Numbered from the stretch's first letter, positions 7,716 through 14,957 are shown. The stretch: 16,895 bases of DNA from DTFZ01 sp050260375 (GCA_050260375.1 JBLNCA010000038.1:1-16895), one strand, 5' to 3'. Numbers and translations are program-made. Notes: generated by a model from the sequence alone, not told the origin.

Positions 7716-7738
7716 AAGCTTAAAGGCTTAATTTTATA
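7716..7738. terminator. Weak bidirectional terminator
   Basis: AAGC and GCTT form only four pairs around six bases, but T-rich runs follow on both strands (AATTTTATATTTT to the right, CTTTTTTAAT on the minus strand). It is the only candidate between two convergent genes. Confidence 0.35.
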
Positions 7739-8165
7739 TTTTAAAATCCTGTATCTCCCTGTCGTAATCCTGCTCCATAAATTTCGATGAGAGCAGAAAG
7801 TCGGCCGTCGCCTGGTTCATTGCCACGGGTATGTTATAGAGCACCGCAATCCTTAAAAGCGCCTTTACGTCCGGGTCGTGCGGCTGGGAAGTCAGCGGGT
7901 CCCAGAAGAATATCAGCAGGTCTATCCCGAGCTCCGCTATGAGCGAGCCTATCTTCTGGTCACCCCCGAGCGGACCGCTACGGTACGCCTTGACGGGCAG
8001 CCCCGTGCGCTCGATAATCAGCCTGGCAGTAGTACCCGTGCCGCACAGGAAGTGGCGGCTTAACACTTTCTCGTTCTTCTGCACCCAGTTTACCAGCGTT
8101 TCCTTGCGGTTGTCATGCGCTACGAGCGCTATGCGCTTCTGAGCCCCGATAGTATGTATTTCCAT
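7734..8165 (-). CDS. mgsA: Methylglyoxal synthase
   Basis: MgsA turns dihydroxyacetone phosphate into methylglyoxal and phosphate, a bypass of lower glycolysis that frees phosphate when sugar phosphates pile up. The 143-residue protein carries the family's blocks: 'IALVAHDNRK' (12-21), 'CGTGTT' (41-46, phosphate binding), 'SGPLGGDQKIG' (63-73), 'FFWDPL' (87-91), 'QPHDPDVKALLR' (95-105) and 'IPVAMNQATADF'. With an offset of two, the residues known to matter in the E. coli enzyme (His19, Asp71, Asp91, His98, Asp101) are all present as His17, Asp69, Asp89, His96 and Asp99. The start is ATG at 8165, since a G6 run sits four bases upstream; a TTG at 8201 would add 12 residues absent from the family. 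It stands alone, convergent with the importer. Confidence 0.95.
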   Translation of the reverse strand: MEIHTIGAQKRIALVAHDNRKETLVNWVQKNEKVLSRHFLCGTGTTARLIIERTGLPVKAYRSGPLGGDQKIGSLIAELGIDLLIFFWDPLTSQPHDPDVKALLRIAVLYNIPVAMNQATADFLLSSKFMEQDYDREIQDFKI

Positions 8166-8200
8166 ATTTCCCCCCAAAACGATAACATTTTTATACAACA

Positions 8201-8230
8201 ATTATACGACACGCATACATGTTTTCACAA
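8201..8230 (-). promoter_or_regulatory. Probable mgsA promoter
   Basis: On the minus strand TTGTGA (8230-8225), 18 bases, TATAAT (8206-8201). A leader of about 30 bases would precede the ATG at 8165. Confidence 0.55.
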
Positions 8231-8348
8231 TATTCCTGCGTTCCAAACAACAAAACTTTTTGCAGCGTTTTGTTAAACAGAGCCCTCATTTATACCGATA
8301 TATATAACGTATAGCGTCTTTTTATCTTTATGTTTGCGGGAGGACATC

Positions 8349-9566
8349 ATGGGCAACGTATACATCGCGCGGCAGCCTGTTTTTGACGAGCATATACATC
8401 TTTACGGATATGAGCTTCTTTACAGGAAGGGCGGCGATCCGTATGACGGGACGGACAACGACCAGGCGACTGCCGAACTGCTTGACAACTTCTTCTCAAT
8501 AGGGTTTTCGCGGCTTATAGAAGGCACACGCGGCTTTATCAACTTCTCGGCCAGGCTGCTGCTTATGGAAGCGCCGCTCATGCTTCCGCCCGATAAGCTG
8601 GTAGTTGAGATACACGAGCACGTCAAGCCCGACAAAGAGATAATCGACGTGTGCCGCAAGCTTAAGGAGCGCGGCTACACTTTGGCTATCGACGACTTCG
8701 TTGTCGGCAGCGAGCGCGAATACTCAAAGCTTCTGCCGCTCATCGATATCATAAAGATAGACTGTTCAGAGCCGTCTATAGAGGAAAAAAAGAAGTTTCT
8801 TAAAAAGTTCAGGAACAGGGTTTCATTCCTCGCAGAAAAAGTAGAGACTATCGAAGACTACGAGCGCGCCCGCGCTATGGGCTTTAAGCTGTTCCAGGGG
8901 TACTTTTTCAGCAAACCGGCTGTTATAAACGCGCGCGCGATAGGCATGGTCAGCAACAACCTGATGCCGATATTAAGCGAGCTTGCGGAGCCCGAACCGG
9001 ATTACGACGTAATAGCCGGCTTGATAGAGAAAGACCTCGACCTCTCATACAAGCTTTTGCGCCTTGCCAACTCAGTGTTTTCGGGCGCGCGCTACACTAT
9101 AAGGTCTATACGGCAGGCGCTAGTACGCATGGGCACCATAGAGCTCACGCGGTGGATAAACCTGATGCTGCTGCGCAGCATAAAGAACACCGACAACGCC
9201 GAGCTTATAAAGGCGTCGCTCATACGCGGCAAGATGCTCGCGCTGTTCGCCGAAATGACCGGGCAGGATGAATTCGAGCCGGACTTCTTCTTCACTGGCA
9301 TATTCTCTTCCATCGACGCGCTATTAGGAGAAGACATGGAGCAGATAGTAACGCGGCTCCCGCTGGAAGACCGGGTGCGCAACGCGCTCCTGGGCGAAGA
9401 AAACTTCCTGCGCAGGCCGCTTGAAGCTGTACTATCCTACGAAAACGCCAGGTGGGAAGAAGTGGACGAGTTCCTGTCCACCGTACAACTAAGCAGGGAC
9501 GTTTTCATATCGCTGTATATGGACGCGCTCGACTGGCAGCAATCCGCTCTCGCGGACATGCGTTAA
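8349..9566 (+). CDS. EAL-HDOD signalling protein (YuxH/CdgJ type)
   Basis: The ATG at 8349 follows GGGAGG by five bases. Residues 1-195 form an EAL domain: E22-x2-L-x-R26 ('YELLYR'), N65, E87, D115-D116, K136 and D138, E163, Q183 ('FQGYFFSKP'). The loop normally DDFG-x-G is DDFVVG and AEGVET is AEKVET, so several metal ligands remain but the loop that positions them is altered. Cyclic di-GMP hydrolysis is doubtful; binding is possible. Residues about 200-400 are an HDOD domain ('DYDVIAGLIEKDLDLSYKLL', 'SIRQALVRMGTIELTRW'), an HD-like fold without metal site that organises signalling complexes. The order matches bacterial proteins linked to motility and surface behaviour. It has no membrane segment. 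It is a single-gene unit with a terminator behind; no GGDEF gene is in the window. Confidence 0.88.
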   Translation: MGNVYIARQPVFDEHIHLYGYELLYRKGGDPYDGTDNDQATAELLDNFFSIGFSRLIEGTRGFINFSARLLLMEAPLMLPPDKLVVEIHEHVKPDKEIIDVCRKLKERGYTLAIDDFVVGSEREYSKLLPLIDIIKIDCSEPSIEEKKKFLKKFRNRVSFLAEKVETIEDYERARAMGFKLFQGYFFSKPAVINARAIGMVSNNLMPILSELAEPEPDYDVIAGLIEKDLDLSYKLLRLANSVFSGARYTIRSIRQALVRMGTIELTRWINLMLLRSIKNTDNAELIKASLIRGKMLALFAEMTGQDEFEPDFFFTGIFSSIDALLGEDMEQIVTRLPLEDRVRNALLGEENFLRRPLEAVLSYENARWEEVDEFLSTVQLSRDVFISLYMDALDWQQSALADMR

Positions 9567-9618
9567 GTCCTCTTCATACTGACTATATGATTTAACACGC
9601 TTTTATATAGAAGTTTAA

Positions 9619-9646
9619 AAGAGGAGGCTCCGGCCTCCTCTTAATT
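9619..9646 (+). terminator. Terminator after the EAL-HDOD gene
   Basis: AAGAGGAGGC and GCCTCCTCTT pair over ten bases around TCCG. The tail TTAATT is short. An A-rich stretch on the other side lets it work on both strands, so it may also stop murF transcripts. Confidence 0.7.
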
Positions 9647-9653
9647 ACGGGAT

Positions 9654-9681
9654 CCCCAAAAAGTCGTTAGGCTTTTTGGGG
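9654..9681. terminator. Hairpin behind murF
   Basis: CCCCAAAAAG and CTTTTTGGGG pair over ten bases around an eight-base loop. On neither strand does a T-run follow, but the T5 lies in the stem. It is probably a 3' end or RNA-stabilising hairpin of the murF message. Confidence 0.5.
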
Positions 9682-9700
9682 TGCGCATTTCTGCTAATCG

Positions 9701-11065
9701 CTATTCCCTGTAATTTTCCTTCAGCCATTCGACTACGGTCTCAAGGTGCATGCCGTGAGACGCCTTAACCAGCACCGTATCGCCGCTCTTTATTATGCCC
9801 GGCAGCGCGGCGATGAGCGACTCCTTGTCGGTAAAATGCAGCGCTTCTGCGCCGTTCTCCCTTGCCCCTTCGTATATGTGCCTCGCGAGCCTGCCTACGC
9901 ACAGTACAAGCTCCGCGCCTTCGTCCGCCGCGTGTTTTCCAACGCTTCTGTGATATCCGGCTTCGTTTTCGCCCAGCTCGAACATGTCGCCCAGCACGCA
10001 CACGCTCCTACCCGGCGTCTTTGCGGCTATGCTGATTGACGCCTTCATTGATGTCGGGTTAGCGTTATACGCGTCGTTTATTATCCTTATGCCGCCCGTT
10101 TCCGTTATGTCCATCCTGCCTGCCGACGGCTCAAAGCTGCTTATGCCAAGCTTAATCAGCGGTTTAGGTACGCCGAGCGCCCTGCCCACAGCGAATGCCG
10201 CGAGCGCGTTCAGCACCATATGCGTTCCGGGAGCGGGTACATGCAGCTCCGTCTCCACGCCACCGCATACTGCGGTAAAGCGAGTACCGTCAAGCCCCAT
10301 GCCGGTAATATTCTTCGCGCGTATCTTGTTATGCTCGCCAAGGCCGTACGTGACCGCTTCGGGACAGCGCTGAAGCAGCGTAACAAGCAGCGGGTCGTCC
10401 CCGTTTATTATCACCGTGCCGCCCGGCTCCATATAGTCCAGCATCTCGGACTTTGCCTTTAGTATGCCTTCCTTCGAGCCAAGGTGCTCAAGATGCGCTT
10501 CCCCTATATTCGTAAGCACGCACACTTTGGGATTTACAATACTTGAAAGGCTGGCTATCTCCCCGAAATGGTTGGTGCCCATCTCGATTACCGCCGCCTC
10601 GTGGAACGATTCGAGCCTCATTACGGTTATAGGCACGCCCGTCTGGTTGTTGAGATTTCCCTCGTTTTTCAGCACGTTGTACTTCTGCGTCAGCACGCCC
10701 GCAATCAGCTCTTTGGTGGTCGTCTTGCCCACGCTGCCCGTAATACCCACAAAAGGTATATCAAACATGGAGCGGTAAAAAGCGGCCAGCGCCTGAAACG
10801 CGGCCAGCGCGGACTTGACGAGTATCGTGGGCTTACCCGTGTCCGGACACTCGGAAAGGCAGCACAGCGCTCCCGATTCTCTCGCCGCCGGTATGAAGCT
10901 GTGGCCGTCGAACCTTTCGCCCTTTATGGGTATGAAAAGAAAGCCCGGCTTCACGGCTCGGCTGTCTATAGTGACGCCGAGCACGCGCTCTTCGAGCATA
11001 TTCTCGTCGCCGAAATATCTGCCGCCCATGGCTTCAAGCGCCTGTTTAAGCGTAAATGGAACCAT
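9701..11065 (-). CDS. murF: UDP-MurNAc-tripeptide:D-Ala-D-Ala ligase
   Basis: MurF adds D-Ala-D-Ala to UDP-MurNAc-tripeptide with ATP, the last cytoplasmic step that builds the peptidoglycan stem peptide. The 454-residue length is usual. Domain 1 binds the UDP substrate ('VTIDSRAVKPGFLFIPIKGERFDGH' region near 31-55). Domain 2 has the ATP loop GITGSVGKTTTKE (108-119), 'NLNNQTGVP' (138-145), 'IEMGTNHFGEI' (160-170), 'TNIGEAHLEHLGS' (185-197) and 'ILKAKSEML' (201-209). Domain 3 holds 'NDAYNANPTSM' and 'LGDMFELG'. AAAGGA lies about 11 bases before the ATG. It follows ddl, whose product is its substrate, on the same strand, across a 252-base gap of palindromic repeats. No separate promoter is evident in that gap, so co-transcription with ddl is likely. 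Confidence 0.95.
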   Translation of the reverse strand: MVPFTLKQALEAMGGRYFGDENMLEERVLGVTIDSRAVKPGFLFIPIKGERFDGHSFIPAARESGALCCLSECPDTGKPTILVKSALAAFQALAAFYRSMFDIPFVGITGSVGKTTTKELIAGVLTQKYNVLKNEGNLNNQTGVPITVMRLESFHEAAVIEMGTNHFGEIASLSSIVNPKVCVLTNIGEAHLEHLGSKEGILKAKSEMLDYMEPGGTVIINGDDPLLVTLLQRCPEAVTYGLGEHNKIRAKNITGMGLDGTRFTAVCGGVETELHVPAPGTHMVLNALAAFAVGRALGVPKPLIKLGISSFEPSAGRMDITETGGIRIINDAYNANPTSMKASISIAAKTPGRSVCVLGDMFELGENEAGYHRSVGKHAADEGAELVLCVGRLARHIYEGARENGAEALHFTDKESLIAALPGIIKSGDTVLVKASHGMHLETVVEWLKENYRE

Positions 11066-11103
11066 AAACCACTATCCTTTTACCATATAAGCTCTCTCAT
11101 ACC

Positions 11104-11150
11104 GGCTCCCCTACTAGGGGAGCTGTCGCCGCAGGCGACTGAAGGGTGTT
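11104..11150. repeat. Paired-hairpin intergenic repeat, copy 1
   Basis: Hairpin GCTCCCCT-ACT-AGGGGAGC (11105-11123) is followed at once by GTCGCC-GCA-GGCGAC (11125-11139) and the tail TGAAGGGTGTT. The same two-hairpin order and a similar tail occur at 16687-16735. This is a REP-like element of a type common between genes in gut Clostridia. Confidence 0.8.
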
Positions 11151-11166
11151 TCTTCTTAACCCTATC

Positions 11167-11199
11167 GGCGCTACGCGCCACTTCCCCTATAAGGGGAAG
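11167..11199. repeat. Second palindromic repeat type
   Basis: Two adjoining hairpins: GGCGC-TAC-GCGCC (11167-11179) and CTTCCCCT-ATA-AGGGGAAG (11181-11199). The second hairpin is related to the first hairpin of the paired-hairpin element. The region looks like several elements inserted into each other. Confidence 0.6.
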
Positions 11200-11257
11200 C
11201 TCTATTGGCTCCCCTTTCACCCACCCCAACGAACTTCGTTCGCCGAGGACCCTAGAC

Positions 11258-11292
11258 GGGAAGCTGTCGCCAAATGGCGACCGAAGGGTTTT
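11258..11292. repeat. Paired-hairpin repeat, partial copy 2
   Basis: GGGAAGCTGTCGCC-AAAT-GGCGACC followed by GAAGGGTTTT keeps the second hairpin and tail of the element, in the same orientation as copy 1. The first hairpin's left arm may be the GGCTCCCCT at 11208-11216, split from it by about 40 unrelated bases. Confidence 0.6.
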
Positions 11293-11317
11293 AAAAGGGT
11301 GTCTTGGCTTTTAATTC

Positions 11318-12361
11318 TCAGCCTCTCGCTTCCAGCGATAGCCGTATTATCTCCTCGCACAGCTGCTCATAAGACATCCCCAGCGCCTTTGCCTCCTGCG
11401 GCATGTGGCTGGTGGGGGTCAGCCCGGGCAGCGTGTTCGCCTCGAGGCAGTACACCTCCCCCGCCTTCTCGTCGTATATATAGTCCATGCGCGCGTACAC
11501 CTCAAGGTGCAGCACGTTAAAAGCCTTAAGCGTCGTTTCCTGCAGTTTCTTTGTAATATCCTCCGGTATTTTCGCGGGGCAGACTTCCGTTATCCAACCG
11601 TCCTGGTACTTGTGCGTATAGTCGTAGAATGAGCCTTTCGGTATTATCTCGGCGGGCGGCAGCGCCTTGCCTCCCAGTACGCCGCACGTGAGCTCGCGCC
11701 CCGTTATATACTGCTCCACGAGTATCTCGTTTTCGTACTTCAGCGCTTCTTCAACCGCGGCTTTAAGCTCCTGCTTTGTCGCCGCCTTCGTTATTCCTAT
11801 ACTCGATCCTCCCGAGTTGGGCTTTACTATGCAGGGGAATTTGGCTTCGTGCTCTATGCGCTCTATGTCGTCCCTGGTATAAAGCTTAAAGGAAGGCGTC
11901 TTTATGCCGTTGTGCTCAAAAAGCTGCTTCGCTACGTTCTTATGCATCGCGAGCGCGCTGCCTATATAGCCGGTGCCCGTATACTTTATACCCATCACGT
12001 CGAACACGGCCTGCAGCTTGCCGTTCTCCCCTATCTCTCCGTGCAGCGCCATAAACACTATGTCCGCAGCCCGGCAGAGAGGCAGCACGTTTTTGCCTAT
12101 CTCGCCGTAACCGCTGTCCGGCCTCATCGCCCTTATTTTCTCAATGTCGGGCGCCTGCGCGGGCACCTTATACGGCTCGAGCTGCCCCGAAACGTTGAAC
12201 GCGTCGAGTATATTCTCCGGAACTTCTTCGACCCCGAAGAACAGGTCTACAAGTATGGCTTTATGCCCGCTCCTTCTCAAAGCGTTGCATACGAGCGTGC
12301 CCGAAGTAAGCGACACGTCCCGTTCGCCGGAAAGCCCACCGGCCAAAACTACGATATTCAT
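11318..12361 (-). CDS. ddl: D-alanine--D-alanine ligase
   Basis: Ddl joins two D-alanines with ATP to give the dipeptide used by MurF. The 347-residue ATP-grasp protein has 'LAGGLSGERDVSLTSG' (6-21, with the catalytic Glu13), 'HGEIGENGKLQ' (107-117), the nucleotide loop 'KPNSGGSSIGITK' (180-192), the omega loop 'YDYTHKY' (246-252), 'ARMDY' (290-294) and 'CLEANTLPGLTPTSHMP' (305-321) with Glu307 and Asn309 as metal ligands. The serine and tyrosine that favour D-Ala over D-lactate are kept, so a VanA-type depsipeptide ligase is unlikely. Odd points: His319 after Ser318, where other Ddl enzymes have Leu, and a longer N-terminal segment (about 43-90). AAGGCGG lies several bases before the ATG. 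Confidence 0.94.
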   Translation of the reverse strand: MNIVVLAGGLSGERDVSLTSGTLVCNALRRSGHKAILVDLFFGVEEVPENILDAFNVSGQLEPYKVPAQAPDIEKIRAMRPDSGYGEIGKNVLPLCRAADIVFMALHGEIGENGKLQAVFDVMGIKYTGTGYIGSALAMHKNVAKQLFEHNGIKTPSFKLYTRDDIERIEHEAKFPCIVKPNSGGSSIGITKAATKQELKAAVEEALKYENEILVEQYITGRELTCGVLGGKALPPAEIIPKGSFYDYTHKYQDGWITEVCPAKIPEDITKKLQETTLKAFNVLHLEVYARMDYIYDEKAGEVYCLEANTLPGLTPTSHMPQEAKALGMSYEQLCEEIIRLSLEARG

Positions 12362-12449
12362 AACAACCGCCTTATATCAATACGTATTTACCCCACCAAT
12401 TTTTACCCCATCAAGCCTCACGGCTTTTTGGGAATCCGTAATAAAAACC

Positions 12450-12480
12450 ATTATAACACATTTTATTCACGCGGAAGCAA
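12450..12480 (-). promoter_or_regulatory. Probable ddl-murF promoter
   Basis: On the minus strand TGT-TATAAT (12458-12450) is an extended -10 element. A TTGCTT at 12480-12475 lies 19 bases upstream, a poor spacing that the TG extension can offset. A leader of some 80 bases includes a small AAGCC/GGCTT hairpin. Confidence 0.6.
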
Positions 12481-12505
12481 AAGATTTATCGGTTACTCAG
12501 CTCCG

Positions 12506-12535
12506 TTGTAATAAAGGCTCACCGTATGGTAAAAT
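12506..12535 (+). promoter_or_regulatory. Probable promoter of the alpha/beta hydrolase
   Basis: TTGTAA (12506-12511), 18 bases ending in TGG, then TAAAAT (12530-12535), an extended -10. The ATG follows at 12567. It diverges from the ddl promoter and the -35 regions are about 25 bases apart. Confidence 0.55.
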
Positions 12536-12566
12536 AAGTTTGTCACATCACCTAAGGGGGGCGCTT

Positions 12567-13511
12567 ATGGACTGGATAGCAATACTTTCAGCCGCCGCGG
12601 CGCTGCTGCTGTTTGCGCTTGTACTCTCCAGCTTTTACTTTTACCGCGTCGCCGTAGGCAGGAACAGCAAAACATACCTTTGCCGCAACAAAGACCTCAG
12701 CCAGTTAAACGAAGCAACGGCTCAGTCGCCGGAGCAAAACGAAGACGAGTTGTGGCTCGATAGCGCGGGCTGCGAAACATGGGAAGTAACGTCGGAGGAC
12801 GGCTTAAGGCTGAAAGCGCACTACGTCGCCGTGCCGACCTCTAAAAAGGCCGTGCTGCTGTTTCACGGGTATTCCGCAAAAGGAAAGGATATGGCGGGGT
12901 TTGCGCGCTCGCTATATAGCCGCGGCTTTAACGTGCTGATGCCCGACGCGCGCGGCCACGGCGAGAGCGAAGGGCGTTACATAGGCTTTGGGTGGCACGA
13001 ACGGAGAGACTGCCTTTTGTGGATACACCGCGTAACAGAGAGGCTCGGCGAAGATGCGCAGATAGTGCTTATGGGCATATCGATGGGCGCGGCGACTGTA
13101 ATGATGGCAAGCGGCGAAAGCCTGCCCCCTCAGGTAAAGGCTATTGTAGAGGATTGCGGCTACACGTCGGTATGGGAGCAGCTCGGCTGGCAGCTTAAAC
13201 GCATACACAAATTTCCCCGGTTCCCTTTCCTGCATGCAACCAGCCTGCTCACTAAGCTTCGCGCGGGTTACGGCTTCAAAGAGGCTTCCGCGCTCAATCA
13301 GGTAAAAAAGTGCCGCACTCCCATGCTGTTCATACACGGAGAAGACGACACGTTCGTGCCTTACCATATGGTGCATAAGCTGTACGACGCCTGCCCCGCC
13401 GAGAAGGACATATACACAGTGCCGGGCGCGGGCCACGGCATGGCGTGCACAACCGATATAGCAGCTTACGAGAACAAGGTAAGCTCATTCATCGGAAAGT
13501 ATATCATATGA
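12567..13511 (+). CDS. Membrane-anchored alpha/beta hydrolase
   Basis: The ATG at 12567 follows AAGGGGGG by five bases; the frame stays open far upstream but overlaps ddl there, so an earlier start is not credible. Residues 4-26 form one membrane helix. The rest is an alpha/beta hydrolase of the YqkD/COG1073 type: 'LLFHGYSAKG' (97-106, oxyanion hole), 'PDARGHGESEG' (126-136), nucleophile elbow G-I-S172-M-G, acid 'HGEDDTFVP' (Asp261) and base 'GAGHG' (His290). The triad is complete, so it should be an active serine hydrolase, probably an esterase or acyltransferase of unknown substrate, on either face of the membrane. It stands alone, convergent with a GNAT gene. Confidence 0.85.
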   Translation: MDWIAILSAAAALLLFALVLSSFYFYRVAVGRNSKTYLCRNKDLSQLNEATAQSPEQNEDELWLDSAGCETWEVTSEDGLRLKAHYVAVPTSKKAVLLFHGYSAKGKDMAGFARSLYSRGFNVLMPDARGHGESEGRYIGFGWHERRDCLLWIHRVTERLGEDAQIVLMGISMGAATVMMASGESLPPQVKAIVEDCGYTSVWEQLGWQLKRIHKFPRFPFLHATSLLTKLRAGYGFKEASALNQVKKCRTPMLFIHGEDDTFVPYHMVHKLYDACPAEKDIYTVPGAGHGMACTTDIAAYENKVSSFIGKYII

Positions 13512-13550
13512 GGGCGGCCTTTGCCGAGCGCTATATATCAGCGCCCGCCC
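13512..13550. terminator. Hairpin between convergent genes
   Basis: GGGCGG (13512-13517) can pair with CCGCCC (13545-13550), with an inner stem GCGCT/AGCGC around ATATATC. It spans the 26-base gap and the end of the GNAT gene. There is only a short T stretch (TTTA) to the right, so its efficiency is uncertain. Confidence 0.4.
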
Positions 13551-13951
13551 TTTACCTTTCTTGCCATAAACCGTCCCTCGACCCGTTCAAATCCGTACTG
13601 CCTATAAAGCCCGTGCGCGTCCTTTGTGCTGAGTATGCCGCGCAGACCTTCAAGCTCCTCTGAGTTCACGACGCAATTCACGAGCGCTTTGCCGAGCCCT
13701 TTGCCCCTGTGCTTTTCGTCTATTATAACGTCGCAGAGCCAGTATATCGTAGCGTAGTCGGTAACGGCGCGTGCGAACCCCACCTGCACGCCATTAAAAT
13801 AAACGCCCCAGCACAGCGAGTTTTCAACAGAGCGCTCTACCGCCTCCCTGCTTCTTTCCTGCGCCCAGTAGCTTTGCGACAGCAGCCCGCATACTCTGTC
13901 TATCGATATCAGTTTCTTATCGCCGCTTATTGTGTAATCCTCTTGCATCAT
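13538..13951 (-). CDS. GNAT family N-acetyltransferase (small)
   Basis: The start chosen is ATG at 13951, ten bases after AAAGGG; a second ATG follows at once and a TTG three codons earlier is too close to the site. The 137-residue protein shows the GNAT core: 'WGVYFNGVQVGFARAVTD' (strands 2-3), 'LCDVIIDEKHRGKGLGKALV' with the acetyl-CoA motif R-G-K-G-L-G, and 'GLYRQYGFERVE' (the YGF segment near the end). This is the common single-domain type that acetylates a small amine or a protein N-terminus. The acceptor cannot be told. No good promoter was found upstream. Confidence 0.82.
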   Translation of the reverse strand: MMQEDYTISGDKKLISIDRVCGLLSQSYWAQERSREAVERSVENSLCWGVYFNGVQVGFARAVTDYATIYWLCDVIIDEKHRGKGLGKALVNCVVNSEELEGLRGILSTKDAHGLYRQYGFERVEGRFMARKVKGGR

Positions 13952-14036
13952 GCTGCTCAAACCCTTTCATCAGAGTGATTCTCGTTACCCCCATAAAGCT
14001 TAAGGTTAATGTAACTGTATCAGCAGACTCGCGATA

Positions 14037-14065
14037 TTGATACGGCACGCCGTTTTATGTATAAT
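14037..14065 (+). promoter_or_regulatory. Sigma-A promoter of the Cys-rich small protein
   Basis: TTGATA (14037-14042), 17 bases, TATAAT (14060-14065). The expected start near 14072 leaves a leader of about 20 bases before the ATG. Confidence 0.8.
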
Positions 14066-14092
14066 TACCGTAATACACGTTTGGAGGTTGCC

Positions 14093-14278
14093 ATGGCTTG
14101 CGATAACAAAATCGAATGCACCTGCACATATTCCTGCTCACGCCATAAGAAATGCTGCGAGTGCGTCGCTTATCACCGCAGGATGGGCGAGGTGCCCGGC
14201 TGTTTCTTCTCAAAGCAGGGCGAAAAGACATACGACAGGTCTATTGAAAACCTATACAGGGACCATATGAAAAACTAA
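14093..14278 (+). CDS. Cys-rich small protein (DUF6485-like)
   Basis: This 61-residue protein has eight cysteines, at 3, 9, 11, 15, 21, 22, 24 and 37, in the order C-x5-C-x-C-x3-C-x5-CC-x-C-x12-C. His18 and His28 could also bind metal. The pattern 'CTCTYSCSRHKKCCECVAYH' followed by 'GEVPGCFF' and 'TYDRS' matches what I know as the DUF6485 family of Clostridia; the assignment is from memory. A zinc or iron site is likely and the function is unknown. GGAGG lies five bases before the ATG, and the gene has its own promoter and terminator, so it is expressed independently. Earlier in-frame ATG codons lack a ribosome site. Confidence 0.85.
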   Translation: MACDNKIECTCTYSCSRHKKCCECVAYHRRMGEVPGCFFSKQGEKTYDRSIENLYRDHMKN

Positions 14279-14279
14279 A

Positions 14280-14304
14280 CGGCGGGCAGGCAGCCCGCTG
14301 TTGT
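14280..14304. terminator. Terminator after the Cys-rich gene
   Basis: CGGCGGGC (14280-14287) and GCCCGCTG (14293-14300) pair over eight bases, one of them G/T, around AGGCA. TTGT follows to the right. It is shared with the convergent GNAT gene that ends at 14306. Confidence 0.6.
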
Positions 14305-14305
14305 A

Positions 14306-14872
14306 TTATTGCCCTTTTTCCCACTCTTTTTTGAGTATCGCGTATTGCTTTACATCCCAAAACCTGCCCTTGGCAAACACCTTCTCCCTCGCGGTGCCCT
14401 CATACGTCATTCCGAGCTTCTGCATCACCCGACCCGACTTCTCGTTGGGCAGCAGGTGATAGCACTCGATACGGTTAAGTCCCATGTCCTCGAACGCGAA
14501 CTTAAGCATCCTCCCCGCGGCCTCGGGTACTATTCCCTTTCCCCAGTAAGGCTTTCCCAGCACGTATCCTATCTCGGCGCGCCGGTTCTTCATATCCGTC
14601 CGCACAAAACCCGCGCAGCCGATAAGCCTTCCCGTCTCTTTGAGTATTATGCCCCACTCGCCCGCCTCGTCCTTTTCATACCTGTCAAGAGTGAAGCGTA
14701 TGAACTTTTTCGAGTCGTCTATAGTGGCGTGCGTGTCCCACAGCATATAAGCCGTCACTTCGGGGTCGGAGGAGTACGCGAATATATCTTCCGCGTCGTC
14801 CATCGTCAGCTTTCGCAATATCAGCCTTTCCGTCTCCAGCGTCGGATTGCCTTTGAATACCCGTTCGTCCAT
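14306..14872 (-). CDS. GNAT acetyltransferase, RimJ/RimL type
   Basis: The ATG at 14872 is chosen because GGGAGG lies four bases before it; a TTG four codons earlier overlaps that site. The 188-residue protein starts with the typical 'LETERLILRKLTMDDAEDIF', has 'WGIILKETGRLIGCAGF' in the central strands, then 'AEIGYVLGKPYWGKGIVPEA' with the acetyl-CoA loop, and 'NEKSGRVMQKLGMTYEG'. This is the RimJ/RimL-like group, which acetylates N-terminal residues of ribosomal proteins or small amines; many copies have other targets. It lies about 90 bases downstream of a terminator that ends the candidate RNA at 14958-15065. If readthrough of that terminator is controlled, this is the gene that would be regulated. 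Confidence 0.85.
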   Translation of the reverse strand: MDERVFKGNPTLETERLILRKLTMDDAEDIFAYSSDPEVTAYMLWDTHATIDDSKKFIRFTLDRYEKDEAGEWGIILKETGRLIGCAGFVRTDMKNRRAEIGYVLGKPYWGKGIVPEAAGRMLKFAFEDMGLNRIECYHLLPNEKSGRVMQKLGMTYEGTAREKVFAKGRFWDVKQYAILKKEWEKGQ

Positions 14873-14957
14873 ATATCCTCCCAAATCAATAAAACATTGC
14901 CCTCGAGCCTGTTTTACGATAAATTAACACCCTTGAAGACTCTTGTTGGTGACCCCA

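Noticed and set aside
8269..8296. Possible promoter of the EAL-HDOD gene (TTTGTT and TATACC)
   Set aside because: Both hexamers are poor and the spacing is 15-16 bases. A second -10 candidate, TATAAC at 8303, has no -35 partner.
11318..12361. Vancomycin-type D-Ala-D-Lac or D-Ser ligase
   Set aside because: The omega loop keeps the DY-x2-KY form of Ddl and there are no vanH, vanX or vanT genes nearby.
12144..12566. Extended N-terminus for the alpha/beta hydrolase
   Set aside because: The frame is open but runs over ddl and both divergent promoters. The ATG at 12567 has a good ribosome site and begins directly with a membrane helix.
9746..13200. Long open frames on the plus strand opposite murF and ddl, and on the minus strand opposite the hydrolase
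   Set aside because: They overlap well-recognised enzymes, have no ribosome sites, and show basic, low-complexity products typical of antisense shadows.
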